Position numbers and translations under genes: made by a program. The notes under the pieces are model-generated. The model did no database searches, was not told the DNA's origin, and saw nothing but the letters and a program-made list of their open reading frames with translations. This document shows positions 6,091 to 11,681 of a stretch of 11,681 bases of DNA, in pieces; the first letter of the stretch is position 1, and the number at the start of each line of letters is the position of its first letter. Source of the DNA: Chitinophagales bacterium (GTDB lineage: Bacteria; Bacteroidota; Bacteroidia; Chitinophagales; UBA8649); NCBI GenBank assembly GCA_016777395.1, contig JADHRO010000044.1, forward strand, positions 1 through 11,681, given 5' to 3'.

Positions 6091-7965
6091 CTAATGTTTC
6101 ATAATTTTTTCAGTAAAGATCAAATCCTGATTCAAATTTGAGACCTGTAAGGTATATACACCTTGATTTAATTGATCAAGCATGAATAAAAATTCATGCG
6201 CTCCCTTTTTAAGCTGTTCCTCGAGTAACTTATCAATTAATTTGCCTTGTATATCAAACAATTTAAAGACCAAATATTCATCAGATTGAATTTCAAACTG
6301 GAAGTAAAACTGATTGACCACAGGATTTGGATAGAGCACTGAAGGCAAACGAGGAATATCATGAATCCCTGTACTCAGGCTATCTGGTGAAATTAACTTA
6401 GCGATAAATGTTTTATGCTGATCTTTGGAAAGCGCTAAGTTATTTCTAAACCCCATAAAACCATTAATCCATACGGTGCCTGGTTCATTATACTTTTTTT
6501 GACTGCCAGAATAATCACCCCATCGCTCAAAACTACCCGACAATAAATTTACCTTACTATCTCCACTAACTAAATGAAGTCTTTCCGAATACCCATCTTC
6601 TTCACTAAAAAAAATGGCAGAAACACCAGGAAAACTATCTATTGAGGTATGATTGAAACTAATAATGAGCTGTTCATCAAAATAGGATTGCCCGGTAAAA
6701 GACAAATTAGGATACCCATACTCTAGATCATCATCTTCAAATATCTCTAATTCAACACCCCAATTACTTGCGGAAGTATTAAGTTTACCATGATATACAC
6801 TTGCTTTATTGCTTGTTAATCGCACTGTATTCCCAACAAAATGAATGACCCCATTTTCAATGAGACCACTTAACGGCCTTGCATCATTGGTCTGTAAAAA
6901 TGTACTAGCCGTTTGCTGTGCATCAGGAGGCATCCCGTATTCTTGGTTCGCCAAAACCGATTGAACGGTAAAGCTTGGATCTTCATTTTGTTCAAGTGAT
7001 TCAGCAATTTTCACGATAAAAAAGGTGTCATTTGCCAAATCAAAATTCCGATTGGAAATAAAATACATTTCATGATTCTTAATATCAAATCCGCCTTTAA
7101 CTGGCAACAAATTTCGAACTGGTTTGCCTTGAAAATTGACATCGCCATGCACCACCGTATTTATTGCTGCTCCAAGGTAGCCTTCGGATTTCTTAACCTG
7201 CCAAATTACCGATTGCATAAAGCCTGTTTGCCAGGAAACTGAATCACTATTAATATGGTTTACAGTTACAAAGAAATCCTGCTCAGTTATTGCTATCATA
7301 GGGAAATCAGACCAAGCATTGTTATTGAATGGATTGCCTGGCAAACTATATACATGCCATCCTTGACTAGGATCGTTAGTTTGGGAGAAACACAAGACAA
7401 TATCTGTAGAGGTTGAGCTATTCCCGTTAAGAAAAACTAATATAAACTTATCTTCAGTAGGATCATATATCACCTTAGGGTCATATGAATTAGCTAGTAA
7501 GCCTAGGCTATCTGCAAATTCATCTAGACCAACATCCAATAAAGTTACCCCACTTTCGTCATATACATACATATCTGAATTAGATACGGAAACGATTATC
7601 CCTTCATTAGAAATAGCTATATCATTATCATTAGGAATCCCCCCAAAAAAATTCCCTTCAAAACCAAGACTATAAATCGCCTGCTCATTATTGGTTTTTT
7701 TTCTTGTTTTAATCGTTTTCACAGCTGAAGAAGACTCGTCGCTATAACGCAACTGCTTTAACTGATGAATATAATTGCGATAGGAATCGCTTCCAGGGTA
7801 TGGAGCTTCTCTTGAAAAAATATTGGCATGCCAACTTGGAGTTAAATCCTCAAACGTATAAGACCCTCTCTTTTGAACCTCAAAACGCTCTATAGTCTGA
7901 GCTTGGGTATATTTATTAAATGATAGAGCTATGAGCAGACATAAAATATAATTGAAGGCTTTCAT
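6091..7965 (-). CDS. Secreted protein with T9SS type A sorting domain
   Basis: A 624-residue exported protein. Residues 1-22 are a Sec signal peptide (hydrophobic CLLIALSF core, then QAQ). The C-terminal ~85 residues are a type A sorting domain of the type IX secretion system: LYPNPVVNQFYFQF (544-557), then LFDIQGKLI (569-577), then GVYTLQVS (602-609). The protein should therefore cross the outer membrane and be released or attached to the cell surface. The body resembles sialidase/beta-propeller-like secreted proteins of this phylum, with YDPKVIYDPTEDKFILVF (161-178), SDFPMIAI (219-226) and the RWGDYSG motif (481-487). No catalytic set of a known glycosidase is evident, so enzyme activity is not claimed. 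It is the first gene of a pair with the permease one base downstream. A possible -7 box (TAAATTTA, 7988-7995) lies upstream. Confidence 0.93.
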   Translation of the reverse strand: MKAFNYILCLLIALSFNKYTQAQTIERFEVQKRGSYTFEDLTPSWHANIFSREAPYPGSDSYRNYIHQLKQLRYSDESSSAVKTIKTRKKTNNEQAIYSLGFEGNFFGGIPNDNDIAISNEGIIVSVSNSDMYVYDESGVTLLDVGLDEFADSLGLLANSYDPKVIYDPTEDKFILVFLNGNSSTSTDIVLCFSQTNDPSQGWHVYSLPGNPFNNNAWSDFPMIAITEQDFFVTVNHINSDSVSWQTGFMQSVIWQVKKSEGYLGAAINTVVHGDVNFQGKPVRNLLPVKGGFDIKNHEMYFISNRNFDLANDTFFIVKIAESLEQNEDPSFTVQSVLANQEYGMPPDAQQTASTFLQTNDARPLSGLIENGVIHFVGNTVRLTSNKASVYHGKLNTSASNWGVELEIFEDDDLEYGYPNLSFTGQSYFDEQLIISFNHTSIDSFPGVSAIFFSEEDGYSERLHLVSGDSKVNLLSGSFERWGDYSGSQKKYNEPGTVWINGFMGFRNNLALSKDQHKTFIAKLISPDSLSTGIHDIPRLPSVLYPNPVVNQFYFQFEIQSDEYLVFKLFDIQGKLIDKLLEEQLKKGAHEFLFMLDQLNQGVYTLQVSNLNQDLIFTEKIMKH

Positions 7966-8019
7966 AATTTTAAGGAGATTTGTGCCTTAAATTTACTAGT
8001 CTTTTATGATATTTACCTC

Positions 8020-8454
8020 ATGAGAATTAAAGAAGTGCCGTTTAATAGCAAAGAGTATTACAAATTATGTAAACTTAGAGAAGAAGAACTACGAATTCCA
8101 CTAGGCCTCCGATTAAGCAAAGAAGATGTTTCTAATGAAAATGAGCATCATCATTTTGGTTCCTTTGAGGAAGAAGAAGCCCTGGCTTGCCTGATTCTTG
8201 TTCCCATTCAAAACAATCGATTAAAAATGCGCCAAGTTTGCACCTTATCTAGTCATCAGGGAAAAGGAATAGGAGCAAAAATGCTGGAATTTGCTGAAAA
8301 TTGGGCAAAAAAAAACAACTATAATTTCATGCAATGCAATGCACGGGAAAACGCAGCGCCATTTTATTTGAAGTTTGGATATGAGATAAAGGGAGATTTG
8401 TTTGAAGAAATTGGGATTCCCCATTACCTAATGGAAAAAAAAATATCCGAATAA
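8020..8454 (+). CDS. GNAT-family N-acetyltransferase
   Basis: Cytoplasmic acetyl-CoA-dependent acetyltransferase of unknown substrate. The 144 residues are one GNAT domain. The acetyl-CoA pyrophosphate loop is HQGKGIGAKML (79-89, the Q/R-x-x-G-x-G/A motif), preceded by the beta-strand RLKMRQVCTL (67-76). The C-terminal motif NARENAAPFYLKFGYEIKGD (107-126) is the usual N-A-x-x-F-Y-x-x-x-G-Y pattern. The sequence HEYHH-like cluster EHHHFG (42-47) near the start of strand 2 is notable but of unknown meaning. The gene is alone between the divergent T9SS gene (54 bp away) and the convergent rplT, and shares the terminator region downstream. The family call is secure; the substrate is not predictable. 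Confidence 0.9.
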   Translation: MRIKEVPFNSKEYYKLCKLREEELRIPLGLRLSKEDVSNENEHHHFGSFEEEEALACLILVPIQNNRLKMRQVCTLSSHQGKGIGAKMLEFAENWAKKNNYNFMQCNARENAAPFYLKFGYEIKGDLFEEIGIPHYLMEKKISE

Positions 8455-8545
8455 AATTGAATGATGGGTAGAAAAGTTAGGGACAATTTTAAGCCTTGAA
8501 CCGCTCATTGGAAAGTTTGACCTGACTGAACAGGAAAGACAAAAA

Positions 8546-8579
8546 AAACCCGAAGTCAAGTAAACTTGAGATCGGGTTT
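8546..8579 (-). terminator. Intrinsic terminator of the thrS-infC-rpmI-rplT cluster
   Basis: AAACCCGA (8546-8553) pairs with TCGGGTTT (8572-8579) and TCAAG (8556-8560) with CTTGA (8565-8569), around a 2x2 internal mismatch and a TAAA loop. On the minus strand the stem is followed by eight T (8548-8541), 26 nt beyond the rplT stop. The plus-strand T tract is poor, so it mainly serves rplT, though it also lies downstream of the convergent acetyltransferase gene. Confidence 0.88.
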
Positions 8580-8605
8580 ATAATTATTTTATGAGAATAA
8601 ATGAT

Positions 8606-8950
8606 CTACTTAACAGAATCAACGATTGCTTTGAAAGCAGCCGGTTCATTCATTGCCAAATCGGCTAGAGCCTTTCTGTTTAGCAAAATTCCTTTTTTAT
8701 GCACACCATTCATAAATTGAGAGTAACTCATATCGTGCTCACGAACTGCAGCATTGATTCTCGCAATCCACAAAGATCTAAATTCTCTTTTCTTTAACCT
8801 TCTGTGCTCATAAGCATAACTCAATCCTTTTTCGACGGCATTCTTAGCAACTGTCCAAACATTTTTTCTTCTTCCAAAATATCCTTTGGCAAGTTTTAGT
8901 GTGGCTTTTCTTTTCGCTCTCGCGGCGGGTCTGTTCGTAGCTCTAGGCAT
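8606..8950 (-). CDS. rplT: 50S ribosomal protein L20
   Basis: Binds 23S rRNA early in 50S assembly. At 114 residues it has normal length. The basic N-terminal extension with KLAKGYFGRRKNVWTVAKNA (residues 19-38), then SLWIARINAAVREHDMSYS (59-77) and NRKALADLA (91-99), are the L20 signatures. It follows rpmI by 29 bp and ends the cluster before a terminator. In E. coli and Bacillus, L20 represses this operon by binding its mRNA. Whether that happens here is not visible from the sequence. Confidence 0.99.
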   Translation of the reverse strand: MPRATNRPAARAKRKATLKLAKGYFGRRKNVWTVAKNAVEKGLSYAYEHRRLKKREFRSLWIARINAAVREHDMSYSQFMNGVHKKGILLNRKALADLAMNEPAAFKAIVDSVK

Positions 8951-8979
8951 TTCATTATTCTTTTAATCTTTCAACAATA

Positions 8980-9174
8980 TTACTTGCAAAGCATTCTTTT
9001 CACTCTTGGTAGGTCACCTTTAGAGACGCTTGCGTCTTGCGTTAAACCTTTCTTACGGTCTTTATCTTTTTTTGTTAAGATATGACTGTGAAATGCTTTT
9101 CTTCTCAAAATTTTACCAGAACCCGTTACTTTAAAACGTTTTTTAGCGCTGGAATTTGTTTTCATCTTCGGCAT
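8980..9174 (-). CDS. rpmI: 50S ribosomal protein L35
   Basis: Small basic 50S protein of 64 residues, full length. MPKMKTNSSAKKRFKVTGSG at the N-terminus and FHSHILTKKDKDRKKGL (residues 28-44) are diagnostic, as is the ending LPRVKRMLCK. It lies between infC and rplT as in most bacteria. A good promoter match sits directly upstream within the infC-rpmI gap, so rpmI-rplT can probably be transcribed apart from infC. Confidence 0.99.
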   Translation of the reverse strand: MPKMKTNSSAKKRFKVTGSGKILRRKAFHSHILTKKDKDRKKGLTQDASVSKGDLPRVKRMLCK

Positions 9175-9194
9175 AATCCAAAATTTTTGGAGTG

Positions 9195-9225
9195 CAAATG
9201 TACACTTAATATTTTAAGTTTACAA
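9195..9225 (-). promoter_or_regulatory. Internal promoter for rpmI-rplT
   Basis: On the minus strand, TTG (9225-9223) is followed by a 20-nt spacer and TACATTTG (9202-9195), a perfect TAnnTTTG box at the usual spacing. This is the best promoter match in the window. It ends 20 nt before the rpmI ATG, giving a leader of about 15 nt. A perfect 7-bp palindrome with a 1-base centre, TCCAAAATTTTTGGA (9177-9191), lies between the box and the ATG. Confidence 0.6.
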
Positions 9226-9294
9226 TAGTTTGCGGTTAAAATAATAATAAAGTAGGTGAGCAAATTGGTCTCAATTTCTTTTAAACGATAAAGA

Positions 9295-9843
9295 CTATTT
9301 GGACTTCTTTTTGGGTGATAAAACCATAATCATGCGTTTACCTTCTAATTTGGGCAGTTGTTCTGGTGCGCCCCACTCTTCAAGTCGTTTGGCAAGGTTC
9401 AGTAAAAGCAACTCTCCTCGATCCTTAAACACTATGGACCTTCCTTTAAAATGAACGTAAGCCTTTACCTTTGCACCTTCTTCCAAAAACTTCTCTCCAT
9501 GTTTAGCTTTAAATTCAAAATCATGGTCATCGGTGTTCGGTCCAAAACGTAATTCTTTAATGACTGTTTTTTTCGTCTTTGCTTTAATCTCTTTTTCCTT
9601 CTTTTTCTTTTCGTATAAAAATTTCTTATAATCTAAAATTTTACATACTGGTGGAACAGCATTAGGTGAAATTTCGACTAAATCTAAATCTAACTCATCC
9701 GACAGTTTCAACGCTTGCTCCAAGGAGTATACATCTGGCTCAACATTTTCGCCTACCAATCTCACTTTTGGAGATCGGATACGATCATTAATTTTGTGCT
9801 GAGCTTCTTGTTTAACTCTGGGTCTAAAATTTGGTCTTCTCAA
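9295..9843 (-). CDS. infC: Translation initiation factor IF-3, non-ATG start
   Basis: IF-3 binds the 30S subunit and checks start codon and initiator tRNA. At 182 residues it shows the N-domain (INDRIRSPKVRLVGENVE, residues 18-35; LDLVEISPNAVPPVCKILDY, 53-72), a Lys/Glu-rich linker (about 76-96) and the C-domain (IKELRFGPNTDDHDFEFK, 95-112; EGKRMIMVLSPKK, 167-179). No ATG or GTG exists upstream in frame before a TAA at 9861-9859, and the first internal Met is residue 171. The start must therefore be non-ATG. TTG at 9843 is chosen because an A-rich stretch precedes it. ATT at 9858-9856 (187 residues) is the alternative and would copy the AUU of E. coli infC, which underlies its autoregulation. 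It follows thrS by 107 bp. Confidence 0.96.
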   Translation of the reverse strand: MRRPNFRPRVKQEAQHKINDRIRSPKVRLVGENVEPDVYSLEQALKLSDELDLDLVEISPNAVPPVCKILDYKKFLYEKKKKEKEIKAKTKKTVIKELRFGPNTDDHDFEFKAKHGEKFLEEGAKVKAYVHFKGRSIVFKDRGELLLLNLAKRLEEWGAPEQLPKLEGKRMIMVLSPKKKSK

Positions 9844-9902
9844 GTACTTGTTTTTAATTTAAAATAACGGTTTCTCTTAATCTCACGCAATTTATTGCTT
9901 TT

Positions 9903-9920
9903 AGTTTAGATTACTAAACT
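9903..9920 (-). promoter_or_regulatory. Small hairpin in the thrS-infC gap
   Basis: A 7-bp inverted repeat, AGTTTAG / CTAAACT around a 4-base loop, lies in the 107-bp thrS-infC spacer. A second, shorter one (GCAAT/ATTGC, 9887-9898) is next to it. Neither has a G/C-rich stem with a T tract, so they are not terminators. They may be leader structure for infC or chance. Confidence 0.3.
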
Positions 9921-9950
9921 TTAACTGAATTCTTTACAATTAGTGCCCTT

Positions 9951-11681
9951 TTATTCACTACCTACTTCTTCTAAAATCATACCCGCAAAGTCGCCAATAG
10001 TCTTACTTCCAAGGTCACCGACAGCTTGTTTTCTAATCGATACTTCCTTGGATGTCATTTCTTTCTCTCCAATAATCAACATATAGGGTATTTTCATCAC
10101 TTCAGCATCTCTAATCTTCTTACCAATCTTTTCATAACGCTCATCTAACCGTACCCGAATTCCTTGTTGCTTTAACTGAGCTACAACCTCAGCTGAGTAA
10201 TCGTTAAATTTCTCAGAAATAGGCAAAACTACTGCTTGCTCTGGAGCTAACCACAACGGGAATTTACCTGCAGTATGCTCAATCAGAACTCCAATAAATC
10301 GTTCAAGTGAACCAAAAGGAGCTCGATGAATCATAATCGGCCGATGTTTTTCATTATCCGCACCGATATACTCCAATTCAAATCGCTCGGGTAAATTATA
10401 ATCAACTTGAATAGTTCCTAACTGCCAGCTTCTACCTAATGCATCTTTAATCATAAAATCCAGTTTAGGTCCATAAAAGGCCGCTTCTCCTAACTCAGTT
10501 ACAGTAGTCATTCCTACTTCTTTAGTTGCTTCAATTATTGCTTGTTCCGCTTTATCCCAGTTTTCAGTACTTCCTATATATTTATCTGGATTATCCGGAT
10601 CTCGCAAGGAAATTTGAGCTGTATAATTCGTGAAACTCAATTTATTCAGCATGGTGGTAGTTAAATCCAATACATTCAAAAACTCATCTTTAAGTTGGTC
10701 TGCCGTACAAAAAATGTGCGCATCATCCTGCGTAAATCCACGCACTCTTGTTAATCCATGTAATTCTCCGCTTTGTTCATAACGATAAACTGTTCCAAAC
10801 TCAGCTACTCGGTATGGTAAATCTCGATATGATTTGGGTATGTGCGCATATACTTCACAATGATGCGGGCAATTCATTGGTTTTAATAAGAATTCTTCAT
10901 CCTCTCGGGGAGTTTGAATAGCCTGAAAACTATCCTCCCCATATTTTTCGTAATGACCACTGGTCACATATAAATCTTTCTTACCAATATGAGGAGTTAC
11001 CACTGGTTGATATCCTCTTTTCACTTGTTCATTCTTTAAATAATTGGATAAGCGCTCGCGTAAATCTGCTCCTTTAGGAAGCCATATAGGCAATCCCGCA
11101 CCAACTCGTTCTGAAAACATAAACAACTCCAGCTCAGCACCCAACTTTCTATGATCTCGTTTTTTTGCTTCTTCCAACATATGAAGATGCGCTTGCAACA
11201 ATTCTTGATTTGGGAAGCTCACTCCGTAAATACGGGTCATTTGTTTCCTTTTCTCATCACCTCTCCAATAAGCACCTGCGATATTTAATAATTTTATAGC
11301 CTTTATTTGACCAGTTCCAGGAATATGTGGTCCTTTGCATAAATCTGTAAAATTACCCTGTGTATAAAAAGTAATATCTCCATCCTCAAGATCCTTTAGC
11401 AGTTCTAACTTATACTCATCTCCTTTTTCTTCAAAATAAGTGATAGCGTCAGCCTTTGAAATCTCCTTGCGTTCGTATTTATTCCCAAATTTGACCAATT
11501 TACGCATGGTATTTTCAATCTTAGTCAAATCCTCCTGACCGACATTTCTGTCATCACCCAGATCAATATCATAGTAAAACCCACCATCAATTGCAGGGCC
11601 GATGCCCAACTTGACACCGGGATAAACTTGCTCCAGTGCTTCCGCCAATAAGTGAGCTGAAGAATGCCAAAAAGTTTTTCT
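9951..11681 (-). CDS. thrS: Threonyl-tRNA synthetase, missing N-terminus (window edge)
   Basis: Charges tRNA(Thr) and edits mischarged Ser-tRNA(Thr). 576 residues are visible. The frame stays open to the last base, where it reads RKTFWHSSAHLLAEAL, so the true start and the N-terminal TGS domain (about 60-70 residues) lie outside. The editing domain is intact: HSSAH (HxxxH) and TDLCKGPHI (C-x3-H). The class II core shows the three zinc ligands, in KPMNCPHHCEVY, TQDDAHIF and MIHRAPFGSLERF, and motif 2 as RYEQSGELHGLTRVRGFTQDD. The C-terminal anticodon-binding domain (AVVLPISEKFNDYS through IGEKEMTSKEVSIR) is complete. It is the first known gene of the thrS-infC-rpmI-rplT cluster. Any internal TTG such as 11648 is not the start. 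Confidence 0.99.
   Translation of the reverse strand, partial: RKTFWHSSAHLLAEALEQVYPGVKLGIGPAIDGGFYYDIDLGDDRNVGQEDLTKIENTMRKLVKFGNKYERKEISKADAITYFEEKGDEYKLELLKDLEDGDITFYTQGNFTDLCKGPHIPGTGQIKAIKLLNIAGAYWRGDEKRKQMTRIYGVSFPNQELLQAHLHMLEEAKKRDHRKLGAELELFMFSERVGAGLPIWLPKGADLRERLSNYLKNEQVKRGYQPVVTPHIGKKDLYVTSGHYEKYGEDSFQAIQTPREDEEFLLKPMNCPHHCEVYAHIPKSYRDLPYRVAEFGTVYRYEQSGELHGLTRVRGFTQDDAHIFCTADQLKDEFLNVLDLTTTMLNKLSFTNYTAQISLRDPDNPDKYIGSTENWDKAEQAIIEATKEVGMTTVTELGEAAFYGPKLDFMIKDALGRSWQLGTIQVDYNLPERFELEYIGADNEKHRPIMIHRAPFGSLERFIGVLIEHTAGKFPLWLAPEQAVVLPISEKFNDYSAEVVAQLKQQGIRVRLDERYEKIGKKIRDAEVMKIPYMLIIGEKEMTSKEVSIRKQAVGDLGSKTIGDFAGMILEEVGSE

Noticed and set aside
8465..8563. 33-codon open stretch after the acetyltransferase gene, reading ...LEPLIGKFDLTEQERQKK...
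   Set aside because: It looks protein-like but has no ATG start, is out of frame with the upstream gene, and ends in the terminator. Too short to call a gene remnant.
1..11681. CRISPR arrays, insertion sequences, tRNA or rRNA genes
   Set aside because: No spaced direct repeats, transposase motifs, terminal inverted repeats with target duplications, or cloverleaf sequences were seen on reading either strand.

Overview
The window is an AT-rich stretch of a Bacteroidota chromosome. Four things support this. One long protein has a signal peptide and a C-terminal type IX secretion (T9SS type A) sorting domain. Several genes are preceded by the Bacteroidota -7 box TAnnTTTG, and Shine-Dalgarno sequences are almost absent. 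The AMP nucleosidase is the short form typical of the phylum. The conserved genes (Der, IF-3, L20, L35, ThrRS) read like those of Flavobacteriia or Cytophagia. I cannot resolve it below phylum with confidence.

Layout. 1-1262 (minus): amn followed by the start of holA, overlapping by 4 bases. 1286-1723 (plus): a stand-alone protein with the nuclease-like N-terminal domain of type I restriction HsdR, divergent from amn across 23 bp. 1724-1968 holds no convincing gene, only a candidate plus-strand promoter. A strong symmetric terminator lies at 1969-2004. 2023-2289 (minus): a small Ala/Glu-rich acidic lipoprotein. 2358-3665 (minus): der, a ribosome-assembly GTPase. 3729-4295 (minus): an RluE-type 23S rRNA pseudouridine synthase. 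4342-4827 (plus): an uncharacterised, highly charged helical protein, divergent from rluE. 4824-6089 and 6091-7965 (minus): a MacB/FtsX-type permease and, one base upstream of it, a T9SS-exported protein, apparently one transcription unit. 8020-8454 (plus): a GNAT acetyltransferase. 8546-8579: a terminator. 8606-11681 (minus): the classic thrS-infC-rpmI-rplT cluster, with thrS cut by the window edge.

Functionally this is mostly a housekeeping region: translation (thrS, infC, rpmI, rplT), ribosome biogenesis (der, rluE), replication (holA) and purine salvage (amn). Lineage-specific genes are interspersed: the HsdR_N protein, the acidic lipoprotein, the charged helical protein and the T9SS/permease pair. 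I see no mobile element, CRISPR array, tRNA or rRNA, and no convincing new multi-gene system. The points most worth following up are the non-ATG start of infC, the repetitive acidic lipoprotein, the solitary HsdR_N nuclease-like gene, the T9SS protein/permease pair, and promoters that abut start codons and predict leaderless or near-leaderless mRNAs.
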